NCBI GenBank assembly: GCA_021835265.1
Contig: JAKBQK010000054.1
Span: 1 to 10,568 of the forward strand
Direction of reading: 5' to 3'
From: Thermoplasmata archaeon
GTDB taxonomy: Archaea; Thermoplasmatota; Thermoplasmata; Thermoplasmatales; Thermoplasmataceae
DNA: 10,568 nucleotides
Positions 1-7,329 of the stretch are shown here, piece after piece. The notes beneath the pieces were generated by a model. It did no database searches. It was not told the origin of the DNA and saw nothing but the letters and a program-made list of their open reading frames with translations. The position numbers and the translations under genes were made by a program. The stretch's first letter is position 1; the number at the start of each line of letters is the position of its first letter.

Positions 1-99
1 AATTGGGACAGATAAATAAGAACGTCTGCAAAATCACCGTTTATGATCACGAACTCTCATTTTATAATAGCATATCTTATTTACTTTATCAGGTAAATG

Positions 100-110
100 T
101 CTTATTAATA
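100..110 (+). promoter_or_regulatory. Putative TATA box of the esterase gene
   Basis: An A/T-rich stretch (CTTATTAATA at 101-110) is centred about 26 bases before the ATG at 131, the distance expected for a leaderless archaeal transcript. A second A/T-rich box at 113-122 is too close to the ATG for leaderless use. It would fit a transcript beginning inside the gene, with translation from the ATG at 182, which has an AGGTAAC Shine-Dalgarno-like stretch just before it. The homology argument given for the gene favours the ATG at 131. Confidence 0.4.
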
Positions 111-130
111 CTCCTTTTATATCACTCCTC

Positions 131-1102
131 ATGCAGAGAACATCTTTTCAGGTAACCAGTAACGTGCTTGCAGGTAACCCCATGGGGGATAAAAACGAGA
201 AGCCGATAACGATTTTTTCACCTGATAAGCAGAAACAGAATTCCCCGCTTATAATTGCTCTGCCTTCATTTGCAAATGACCCGGACTCGTTTCTGTCATC
301 ATCCCCGCTGTCGGAGAGCTTTTCTTCCATTGTCAACAGACTTTACCAGAAGGATGCATTGAATGGTGCAAACATTGCAATAATTGATTCCTTCACAAAA
401 TTGGGCGGTAATTATTACCTGAACTCTCCTGCTGTTGGCCAGTATGAGTCTTTCATCGTAAAAGAGGTTGTTCCTGAATTAAGGAAGAAGTTATCTCCTT
501 CGCTAATAGGGCTGATTGGAAAGGGTTCTGGCGGATTTGGAGCATATTCGCTGGCTGTCAGGAATCCGGGTGTTTTCAGCGGTTTTGCTGCACATTCAAT
601 GGATGCAGGATTTGAGAATGTGTTCTTGCCGGATTTCTCACTCACGATGGAGAATTTTAGAAACTCTGCTGGCCCGTCGAAATGGCTGCAGAAATACTGG
701 TCTGGTTTTAATAGAGTAAATTCGAATAAGATCAAGGTATTGAGGATACTGTGTGCTTCCGCTTTCTTTTCTCCTGATAATGAATCAAAGGAAATGCGTG
801 TGGTTTTTCCATTCAACTGGGAAAGCGGCGAATTCCGGCAGGATATATGGAACAGATGGCTTTCATACGATCCTGCCAGAAATGTGGCGCAGATGAGCAG
901 GCAGCTTGAATCCATGAAAGGCATATTCATCGATGCCGGCACAATGGATGACTTCTCTGCGATCTGGGGTGCCAGAACTATAGATACAAAGATGACCGAG
1001 GCTAAAATTAATCACACTTATGAAGAATACGAGGATGGGCATTTCGGGATAAATTACAGATTTGAGAAATCTCTGCCTTTTCTGGCTCAGGCCTTATCCT
1101 GA
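131..1102 (+). CDS. Putative alpha/beta-hydrolase esterase (esterase D / enterochelin esterase-like)
   Basis: A 323-residue protein with the layout of the putative-esterase family (alpha/beta hydrolase fold), which hydrolyses carboxylic esters or thioesters; its substrate is not readable here. The nucleophile elbow is GKGSGGFGA, giving Ser133. The acid is probably Asp273 or Asp274 in DAGTMDDF, and the base is His304 in EDGHFG, so a Ser-Asp-His triad is present in the right order. The N-terminal stretch SNVLAGNPMGDKNEKP resembles the conserved opening of this family, where a GNPLGD-type motif precedes the first strand. This supports the ATG at 131 over the internal ATG at 182. No signal peptide is visible, so it is probably cytoplasmic. 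Its 3' end overlaps the converging reductase gene by 16 bases. Base composition is that of the flanks, not of the AT-rich centre. Confidence 0.85.
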   Translation: MQRTSFQVTSNVLAGNPMGDKNEKPITIFSPDKQKQNSPLIIALPSFANDPDSFLSSSPLSESFSSIVNRLYQKDALNGANIAIIDSFTKLGGNYYLNSPAVGQYESFIVKEVVPELRKKLSPSLIGLIGKGSGGFGAYSLAVRNPGVFSGFAAHSMDAGFENVFLPDFSLTMENFRNSAGPSKWLQKYWSGFNRVNSNKIKVLRILCASAFFSPDNESKEMRVVFPFNWESGEFRQDIWNRWLSYDPARNVAQMSRQLESMKGIFIDAGTMDDFSAIWGARTIDTKMTEAKINHTYEEYEDGHFGINYRFEKSLPFLAQALS

Positions 1103-1797
1103 TTTGAAAAGCGTGAACCGCTGTCAACAGGTATAACAGCTCCGTCAATGCACTGCGATTCCGGCCTTGTCAGGAAAGCAATGACTTCAGCTATCCCTTC
1201 CGGCGGGGTAAGCGGATCACCAAGGTCCCTGGACGTCCAGTCCCTGCCAGGGGCAAAACCACTCTCTATCATGGATACGGCAACACCGTTAACCCTTATA
1301 CCTTTACCAAGCAGGTTTGCAGCTGATAACTCGATTAATTTGTTCAGCGCATTCTTACCTATCACGTAGGATAATGAACTCCAGTCTCTCGTATACTGCG
1401 CCTGAATGCTGCTAACCAGGGTTATAGTGGAACCTGAATGAGCGGATTTCGAAAAGTGCCTGATTAGATTCATCGGTATCTTGAGGTGGCCTTCAAGCAT
1501 TTCATCAAGATGTTCCGGATTTTCTATTGAATCCATCGCATAACCTCCGAGAGTTATTATGAGATTGTCGATTGTTTCCAGTTCTTTAACTGAAAAATCA
1601 AGGAAATCTTTTATTCCCTGATCTGTGGAAAGATCTGAAACGTGATATTTGAGGCTTCCATATTCCTTGAGAAATTCCTGCGCATCGATAAGTCGCTTTT
1701 CTGACCTTGCGTTTATGATAACCCTGTCACCTTTCTTAAGTAGAACATAAGCCACTGCCCTTCCAAGGTTTCCGGTACCGGCTATGATCGAATTCAT
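1087..1797 (-). CDS. Short-chain dehydrogenase/reductase (SDR family)
   Basis: A 236-residue protein, the usual length for a classical SDR: a one-domain Rossmann oxidoreductase using NAD(H) or NADP(H). The nucleotide-binding glycine motif at residues 7-14 is GTGNLGRA, a shortened form of TGxxxGxG. Arg31 after the second strand (NARSEKR) hints at NADP(H). ITLGG at 81-85 stands where NNAG normally does. The catalytic set is Ser129/Ser130 in LVSS, Tyr144 and Lys148 (YVIGK). IRVNGVAV (167-174) and IDGAVIPVDSGSR near the end are typical SDR C-terminal elements. The substrate cannot be named. The ATG at 1797 lies about 23 bases after a good TATA box, suggesting leaderless expression. It converges on, and overlaps, the esterase gene. 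Confidence 0.9.
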   Translation of the reverse strand: MNSIIAGTGNLGRAVAYVLLKKGDRVIINARSEKRLIDAQEFLKEYGSLKYHVSDLSTDQGIKDFLDFSVKELETIDNLIITLGGYAMDSIENPEHLDEMLEGHLKIPMNLIRHFSKSAHSGSTITLVSSIQAQYTRDWSSLSYVIGKNALNKLIELSAANLLGKGIRVNGVAVSMIESGFAPGRDWTSRDLGDPLTPPEGIAEVIAFLTRPESQCIDGAVIPVDSGSRFSNQDKA

Positions 1798-1815
1798 GTT
1801 TTAAAATGCCCGCAT

Positions 1816-1824
1816 TCTATAAAT
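1816..1824 (-). promoter_or_regulatory. TATA box of the SDR gene
   Basis: Read on the minus strand, ATTTATAGA is centred about 23 bases upstream of the ATG at 1797. This is the spacing of an archaeal box A driving a leaderless mRNA. It is one of the clearest promoters in the window. Confidence 0.55.
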
Positions 1825-2114
1825 GATTTCGCACGAATCGTAAAAGTTTAGACTAATTCGGCACACTTATGTGTTGATTAAGCCTTTCGAACCTAAATAT
1901 CCTCATTCCAGGAATACATTATAATAAAAGCATCATTATATTGATTGCTGGGACACCAATAGATCAAGATATGCTGTCCAAATTCGTACATTTTTATGGG
2001 AACCAAAGGAAGATTAAAGGAAAATATAAGATATGAACAGGAAACTCAGGATTAGATTAATGATTACGAAAGGGGCATCCTTCCAATATATGTGTAAAAA
2101 CCGTAAAGATATAG
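1825..2114. other. Intergenic stretch without a recognisable gene
   Basis: No reading frame here gives a convincing protein. The stretch begins just upstream of the SDR promoter and runs into the decayed IS66-like transposase. Its right part may include the lost 5' end of that element, but I cannot point to terminal inverted repeats or a target duplication. Confidence 0.5.
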
Positions 2115-3126
2115 GACATCGCATTAATCTATGATATAGAATCTGAAACCTTCATAAAGGAAATACCGGAAAAAAGAAGGTCTGAAGCACAGTCGGGTCA
2201 TTTTATCAAGGATTCGAAATATGCAAACTGAAAGGATCATAATCCTCGTGAATATTCATGGATGCAATGAATACCATTCAACTGTGGGAAGAAAGGTATC
2301 AGTGAAATGCGTTTTAAAGATTGTTCTGTAACCTGGAACCATAACATAAATATCTCAGTCATAAAAAGTGAAGTCATGAAACACCGACCAAGTCTATCAC
2401 ACTGCAGGAGATGCCATAAGATATACGAACATTCAATATGGAAAGCATTTTCAAACGTAACACTTTCACTTAGTGGTAGTTCACAGTTGCATACAGATGG
2501 ATATATCATTGTTATTTTCTTAAGTTTCTGCCCTTCCAGAAGAGAGTTACATAATACGCTCTAACATTTTTCATACTCTTCTTAAGGATAGAGGAAGTCT
2601 ATACATTTATGGTTGCCCCTGACAAAGGCAATATTTCGAGTTTGATGGAGCAATTGCCAATGATGTATCAATGGAAATACCAAAGGATCATAATGTTACT
2701 AATGTTAATGATCAACATTCTACATTCGAAACAAGGCATCGAAAAACAGACAAAGAACAGCATCACTGCCACCTAGATATAATACCCCTTACAGAAGTAC
2801 TTGAAGAAATCCACGGATTTGATGGTACAACGATAAAGAGATCCCATCAGAGAGTTTTCGAGAAGGATAAGAAATTTCTCGGCAGATAAAATGCAAGGCG
2901 TGGTGAGACTGCGCCGGGAGAACCCATCTTTAATGGATTCTCATCTTGAGCACAAGAGATAACTGAGATTGTGGCCAGCTTTCTTAAAATGAATAAAGGT
3001 TGTTTTTTCTATTTCTTTAGATATGTAGACATGGAGTCGGCTAATAACGGGGTAGAGGCTGCTCTCAGACCTTCCACTATAAACAGAAATGGAACATACA
3101 GGTCAAGATTACAGAAAGGTGATTAG
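2115..3126 (+). pseudogene. Decayed IS66-family-like transposase
   Basis: Two reading frames translated through stops give pieces in the order of an archaeal IS66-type transposase. In the first frame (2115-2564, two internal TGA codons), EIPEKRRSEAQSGHF is followed by a remnant zinc-finger region: NCGKKGISEMRFKD, then CRRCHKIYEHS and KAFSNVTLSL. This resembles the CPxCG...CxxCH...ALPNATL pattern of these proteins. In the second frame (2581-3126), EQHHCHLD may correspond to the conserved QxCxxH region. ANNGVEAALRPSTINRN at about 3043-3093 closely resembles the C-terminal DNNxAERALRPxVIxRK signature, whose acidic residue completes the DDE site. At least one frame change and several stops make it non-functional. 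The family call rests on these motifs alone; the extent is approximate. Confidence 0.6.
2918..2942. repeat. Imperfect inverted repeat inside the IS66-like relic
   Basis: GAGAACCCAT at 2918-2927 pairs with ATGGATTCTC at 2933-2942, with one mismatch (C2923/A2937) and a five-base loop. It falls in the frame-disrupted part of the transposase relic. It may be chance, or the trace of a smaller insertion. Confidence 0.4.
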
Positions 3127-3253
3127 GTATATGAAAAGATATATTCTGTAAATTATATACCAAAACTGAAATGGGTAAACTTCGTTCCGATTCCAACCTT
3201 CCTTATGATATGTGACGCCAAACTAGGTTGATATACTGAGCGCATAAGACTAA

Positions 3254-3448
3254 CCTCTCGCCAGTTGTACTGATGCAATCATCTCTTCCAGAAAGAATTT
3301 CAGGACAATAGCAATAGGTTCTCCTCTTAGACATAAAACAGCAAGACAGATCCTAAAACTATCGGAAAAACAATGGAAAAAGGACAACAATTATGGCATA
3401 AGACCGATAGACGAAATAAATTTATCAGACCTAAAAGTGCTATATTAA
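3254..3448 (+). pseudogene. C-terminal remnant of an IS5-family transposase
   Basis: A 64-codon open stretch with no start codon at its beginning ends at TAA 3446-3448. It reads ...SRKNFRTIAIGSPLR, then WKKDNNYGIRPIDE, then LSDLKVLY. IS5-type transposases of archaea carry the same order near the C-terminus: (P)RKNxxTxxxGSPxR, WKxxxxYGxRWxxE (with the last catalytic Glu) and FSxLKRxYG. Here the RW of the YGxRWxxE motif has become RP and the basic LKR has become LKV, so it is worn as well as truncated. Nothing of the DDE core's first two acidic residues could be found upstream. It lies about 100 bases before the four-gene cassette. Confidence 0.6.
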
Positions 3449-3511
3449 AATTTGTAAGGAAGTGATACAAAGGCTTGTTGACAATTACTCAACGCGATTT
3501 AAGATTGCAAC

Positions 3512-3521
3512 AATATTAATA
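3512..3521 (+). promoter_or_regulatory. Putative TATA box of the four-gene cassette
   Basis: An A/T-rich box (AATATTAATA) is centred about 33 bases before the ATG at 3550. It predicts a transcript start near 3541 and a leader of roughly nine bases. It is the only promoter-like element I see before the four collinear genes, whose spacing leaves no room for another strong promoter. Confidence 0.35.
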
Positions 3522-3538
3522 ACATTAAACGATATTTG

Positions 3539-3551
3539 ATGGGAAACCCAT
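3539..3551. repeat. Perfect small dyad covering the start codon of the first cassette gene
   Basis: ATGGGAAACCCAT is a perfect inverted repeat: five-base arms and a three-base AAA loop. Its right arm holds the first two bases of the start codon at 3550. Its left arm begins with another ATG, in a different frame, which opens an eight-residue reading frame ending at TAA 3563-3565 inside the gene. It could be an operator, a start-codon hairpin or chance. Confidence 0.4.
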
Positions 3552-4974
3552 GGCGAGAGGATTAAATGAATTTAAATTGGAAACAGAGGATGAAAACTTT
3601 ATCCGATCTACTTGGCACAACCTTTTAAAACTTTACGAGAAACGCGAAGATAAATTGAGGCACTGGTTAGATAACGAACAAGAATATGGGGCTTTTAAAG
3701 ATGTGGAAGCATTACTGGGTTTTACGGAACCATTCCTTTTTTCGCGAACCTCATTTCATAGGCCTGAAATAGATCCCAGATATTTTTTTGAATGTCTCTC
3801 TAACATTTACGATTACATAGATAACACAAGAAAGCAAAATTCGGATAAAAATGACCAGTTCATGGGATTTGATTCTGAGCCATATCCACGTATAAAGAGA
3901 CTTTACGTTGATTACATTGACGGTGCTGCAAACGTCTTATTGCTAAGTTTGGATACATTGGAGATTTCTGAATTCCTAGTAAATTCAAGAAGTCCTGATA
4001 AAAACTGGATTTTACCTGATGAACTTAAGAATAAAATGAAGAAAGCGGTAGATTCGGCTTTCAAAGTTCTCATGGATTCGGTCATAGATGATGAAGCGGG
4101 AGCCAGATGGACTGCAATATCAGGCAAAGTTGGATCTAAAGTTAAAGTGAATCTGAAAGATCTTGATGCATATTCTAATTTGGTATCAACCTACTATTCT
4201 TATAGGGCACTTAAGAAACTAACAGAAATTCCTTTTTATCTAATAGGAAACGAATTTGGGGTGGGAGCCAATTCAATAACTCCAATTAAGAATGTCTTAT
4301 CTCGTGTCATTTTCTGGGTCAATTCGTTATATGACCGAAATCTCGAATCTTACTGGCTTTCAAATTCTAGGGATAGCAGCCCCTTGATAAGCTCATTATA
4401 TGCGCTTGAAATTATATATTCTTATAATGGAGAAAATTTAGATAACTACGAGGAGGTCTTGAACAATGCCAAAAAAGTTGTAATAAAATTACTGCAAAGA
4501 TTTCAAAATCTTGATCAGGCTTCTTCTAAATTTCAGCTCGACGTTGCATATCCTTATCCACGAATCGAAGATGGGAAAGTCAAGGGTACAGAAAGTTACG
4601 ACGAAAGGAGATATATAGGCGCTTACCTGGGAATCTTCGCGCTTGCTAAAGAGAAAGACCCAACTATTATTGAAAGTGAAGCTAAAATGTTTGTAAAGGC
4701 GACTACAGAGCTTTCTGCCGCTTTGAGGGATGAATGGATAGATAAATCTTTATTAATATGGGATGATGGAAGGCCATTAGTTTATTATGCCTCTGATGCA
4801 ATGTTTGGTTTACTACTTTATTATTCTACTGGACAAATTATGAAATTCTCAATAAGGGAGGATATTCTAAGAATTAAAATAAAAGAATATCTAACTTCAA
4901 CAAAATTTGTGGATGAGTTTGTTGAGAAGCTGATGAAATCTAAGGAATTGGAGTCTATTGGAGCAGATAAGTAA
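3550..4974 (+). CDS. Unrecognised alpha-helical protein, first gene of the cassette
   Basis: A 474-residue soluble protein that I do not recognise. It has no signal peptide, membrane segment, P-loop or nuclease motif. It is predicted to be almost wholly helical. PYPRI occurs twice (residues 111-115 and 335-339). Three stretches share a pattern of Trp followed by a Ser/Tyr-rich helix: from W187 (AYSNLVSTYYSYRAL), from W269 (PLISSLYALEIIYSY) and from W404 (PLVYYASDAMFGLLLYY). These spaced repeats recall alpha/alpha-toroid proteins, but the comparison is only by eye. Its TAA shares its last A with the next gene's ATG (TAATG), so translation is probably coupled to the ATPase. It may be the sensor, scaffold or partner of that ATPase. 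The start at 3550 is the first ATG of the frame. Confidence 0.8.
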   Translation: MARGLNEFKLETEDENFIRSTWHNLLKLYEKREDKLRHWLDNEQEYGAFKDVEALLGFTEPFLFSRTSFHRPEIDPRYFFECLSNIYDYIDNTRKQNSDKNDQFMGFDSEPYPRIKRLYVDYIDGAANVLLLSLDTLEISEFLVNSRSPDKNWILPDELKNKMKKAVDSAFKVLMDSVIDDEAGARWTAISGKVGSKVKVNLKDLDAYSNLVSTYYSYRALKKLTEIPFYLIGNEFGVGANSITPIKNVLSRVIFWVNSLYDRNLESYWLSNSRDSSPLISSLYALEIIYSYNGENLDNYEEVLNNAKKVVIKLLQRFQNLDQASSKFQLDVAYPYPRIEDGKVKGTESYDERRYIGAYLGIFALAKEKDPTIIESEAKMFVKATTELSAALRDEWIDKSLLIWDDGRPLVYYASDAMFGLLLYYSTGQIMKFSIREDILRIKIKEYLTSTKFVDEFVEKLMKSKELESIGADK

Positions 4975-5756
4975 TGGCAATTATTACTTTTTATTCGTAT
5001 AAAGGTGGCGTTGGAAGATCAATATTGCTCGCCAATACCGCATATTTGCTCGCATCGAATGGATATAATGTAGTGTGTGTTGACTTTGATTTAGAGGCTG
5101 GTGGATTGCACTCTATTTTCTCTATAAATGAAGTTAACGTAACGTCTCTCCAGGTGATTTTAGGAAACCGCCTATTAACTTTAGTTGATGTTAATAACAT
5201 TAAAATTCCAAAAGGTGGGACTATAAAAATTCTTCCAACTGTTTCAACAGAGGGTAATTTGGTCAATATTTTGGTTGAAGCCCCACCTACCAATATAATG
5301 ACAAGAATGAAGCAAGTGCTTGATCAAATATCCAATGATTTCAACCCAGACTTCATACTTGTAGACAGTCGGTCAGGTATTAATGAAGTGATGCAAGCAT
5401 TGTTTGATAAAAGTAACATTGTAGTACTGGTCCTAAAGCCCAATCGTCAAAACCTTGTAGGGGGGAATGCAATATTAGATTATTTGAGTACCCAGAGGAC
5501 TATTCGTCCAATACTCGTTATATCGCAGGTTATTAGAGATGGCTATTCGGGTGTTCTCGAGAAATTTGTTCATGAAATCATTTTAGAGGGTAAAAGAAAC
5601 CTCAGTACTCATTTAATAGAATTCGATCCTGAACTTCTTTATGAGGAATACCTTCCTTCGGTTAAGTACGCTGGAAACAATAAAAAGACTTCCTTGTTGA
5701 AGAATTATGAAGAAGTTGCTAACACTATTTTCCGAACCGTGATGGGAAATAGGTAA
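4974..5756 (+). CDS. ParA/MinD-like ATPase, KGGVGR variant
   Basis: A 260-residue SIMIBI-class P-loop ATPase. The deviant Walker A at residues 9-16 is YKGGVGRS. The signature lysine (Lys10) that reaches across a ParA/MinD dimer is kept, but the usual P-loop lysine is Arg15. VDFDLEAGGL (36-45) is the Walker A' region, and FILVDSRSGIN (127-137) is the Walker B region in its typical DSR(T/S)G form. KPNRQNLVGG, around residues 153-162, matches the switch-following helix of this group. At 260 residues there is only the ATPase core, with no partition helix-turn-helix and no clear amphipathic membrane helix, so it probably acts as a nucleotide-dependent dimer switch. Such KGGVGR proteins are known from gene clusters of uncertain, often defence-like, roles. 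It overlaps the preceding gene by one base and lies 19 bases before the next start. Confidence 0.88.
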   Translation: MAIITFYSYKGGVGRSILLANTAYLLASNGYNVVCVDFDLEAGGLHSIFSINEVNVTSLQVILGNRLLTLVDVNNIKIPKGGTIKILPTVSTEGNLVNILVEAPPTNIMTRMKQVLDQISNDFNPDFILVDSRSGINEVMQALFDKSNIVVLVLKPNRQNLVGGNAILDYLSTQRTIRPILVISQVIRDGYSGVLEKFVHEIILEGKRNLSTHLIEFDPELLYEEYLPSVKYAGNNKKTSLLKNYEEVANTIFRTVMGNR

Positions 5757-5775
5757 TTTTGGGTTGGTTGTGATT

Positions 5776-7329
5776 ATGATTTTAGGTAATTCAGAAAGCG
5801 AAGATTTTGTAGATCCGATATATGAATCAATAAGTGTAGGTAAAGGTACTCCGAGGGTAATTAGGGTAGGATCTAATAACCAAAGCGATATTGATTACAG
5901 AAGTATTGTTAAATCTCCGGAATTTTCTCGTCTTGCGTTCTTAAGGCAAGCCGGGGTAGTTTGGCTTGTGTTTCCTTCTGCAACACATACACGCTTTGCA
6001 CACTCCATCGGAACATACTGGTTAGGGTATCTTGCATTAACAAATGTGAGAATAAAAAGCGAAATTGCACACACTGATTCTGTTCAGCTTGGCCAGTGGC
6101 TAGGCACAAATAATTTGAAAGATGAGTTCCTCGTTGCACTCTTGCTGCATGATGTTGGTCACTTACCTCTCAGCCACACACTAGAAGGTAATGATGATTT
6201 ACTGGATTCTTTCAAATACGTGTCCAAGAAATATGGCACCGAAATAGACCTTAGCACTCACGAAGAGAGGGGTTATACAATCATAAATGGTATCGGCCCC
6301 ATATATGAGAGATTGATAAAAACGTTTAAAAGTAATCAGTTTTCAAACATTACTGGTTCAAATACAGTTAAATCAATACTTGATCAGCGTGGAAATCTTT
6401 GCAAACCAGCTATTGGCTACTCAATTACTGGAAATGAATCCTATTTGAAGGGGTGCAATCATGATCACTTAGTAGACATTGATGTTATAAAAGAATTTGT
6501 AAGCGGACTATTTGATTTAGACAGAATGGACCACCTCTCCAGAGATGCCTATTTCTCGTCCATAAAATCAAGTGCGTCACCTGCAATCGCGATATTCAGG
6601 GGGTTGGAAATCCTTCCAAACGAAAACGGAGAAAGGGGTAAACTGGAATGGTACCTAACGCGAAGTGCAGTTTCACATGCACTTTCTTTGCTTTTTGATA
6701 GAAAAATGTTATATTCAGTCATTTTCCATAATCAACAGGTTATTTGTCTCAATGCTATGATCAATTTTTCTCTTTCCTATCACCTGAGGTCTTTTGAATC
6801 TCCAGATGAAAGGGGTAATGAAGCTATAAAGATATCTATAATGGGTGATGATGAGTTTATACAACATTTAAGCAATTCAAAAGATATGACTGCTAAGTCG
6901 CTGGCAAGACTTTATAGTAACAGGGTTTTTTATAATCAGTTGACAAGGATTGATGGCACTCTAATTCCAAACTCTATCAGACCTAAGATTGATAAAATAT
7001 TAACAGAACTTAATCAAAACTTTAGGAATAAATTAAAACCATCTAATGATCTGCCATTTATGATCTGGAAGATCGATGAGGTAGTGAAAAATAGACACGG
7101 AACCAACGTCAGTTCAGACTGGTTAAGCTCGAGCAAGTTTCTGGTGAGGGAAGCAAATGGAAATTCACATTATATGATTAATGATTCAGAATTTGGTAAT
7201 GATTTTGGAGTCCTTAAGGATTATCATGACCGTGGTTATGTGCATATTTTCCTAAACCCAGAATGCAGTAATATCAATGTGAATGCGATAAAAACCGAAG
7301 TTTTAGACGTTTTAAAGGTAAATAGTTAA
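5776..7329 (+). CDS. HD-domain phosphohydrolase, SAMHD1/dGTPase-like
   Basis: A 517-residue HD-superfamily enzyme. Related proteins (SAMHD1, bacterial dGTPases, YdhJ-type) remove triphosphate from dNTPs using a metal held by H...HD...D. The opening FVDPIYESI and SPEFSRLAFLRQAG match the family's DPIHG and TPEFQRLRxIxQLG. Metal ligands are His76 (THTRFAHSIG), His125-Asp126 (LLHDVGHLPLSH, with His129 and His134 also kept) and Asp249 (FDLDRMDHLSRD). All are intact, so activity is expected; the substrate is inferred. The segment between the HD pair and Asp249 is long and holds a Cys/His group (C209, C227, H229, H231) that could bind another metal. About 250 residues beyond the catalytic core are unassigned. 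The ATG at 5776 is chosen; in-frame TTG 5764 (after AGGTAAT) and GTG 5770 are alternatives. Its TAA overlaps the next ATG (TAATG). Confidence 0.88.
   Translation: MILGNSESEDFVDPIYESISVGKGTPRVIRVGSNNQSDIDYRSIVKSPEFSRLAFLRQAGVVWLVFPSATHTRFAHSIGTYWLGYLALTNVRIKSEIAHTDSVQLGQWLGTNNLKDEFLVALLLHDVGHLPLSHTLEGNDDLLDSFKYVSKKYGTEIDLSTHEERGYTIINGIGPIYERLIKTFKSNQFSNITGSNTVKSILDQRGNLCKPAIGYSITGNESYLKGCNHDHLVDIDVIKEFVSGLFDLDRMDHLSRDAYFSSIKSSASPAIAIFRGLEILPNENGERGKLEWYLTRSAVSHALSLLFDRKMLYSVIFHNQQVICLNAMINFSLSYHLRSFESPDERGNEAIKISIMGDDEFIQHLSNSKDMTAKSLARLYSNRVFYNQLTRIDGTLIPNSIRPKIDKILTELNQNFRNKLKPSNDLPFMIWKIDEVVKNRHGTNVSSDWLSSSKFLVREANGNSHYMINDSEFGNDFGVLKDYHDRGYVHIFLNPECSNINVNAIKTEVLDVLKVNS

Noticed and set aside
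1..50. A minus-strand frame open to the left edge, beginning at GTG 50 and reading VIINGDFADVLIYLSQ.
   Set aside because: It is sixteen codons with a non-ATG start, and the nearest TATA-like box (61-69) is too close for a leaderless GTG. It could be the start of a real leftward gene, but too little is visible to call it.
415..942. A 175-codon minus-strand open frame within the esterase gene.
   Set aside because: It lies wholly opposite a gene with a clear catalytic triad, has no promoter and has no family-like motif.
2237..2509. A minus-strand open frame of 90 codons in the insertion-sequence region.
   Set aside because: The plus strand of the same stretch carries the zinc-finger remnant of the IS66-like transposase, which explains the open frame better.
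2671..2889. A 72-codon plus-strand frame that could be called a small hypothetical gene.
   Set aside because: The same frame continues on both sides through stop codons into transposase-like sequence, so it is a fragment of the relic.
5764..5775. TTG at 5764 as start of the HD gene, four codons longer.
   Set aside because: An AGGTAAT stretch upstream gives it some support, but the added residues MVVI match nothing in the family and an ATG lies at 5776. The choice is not settled.
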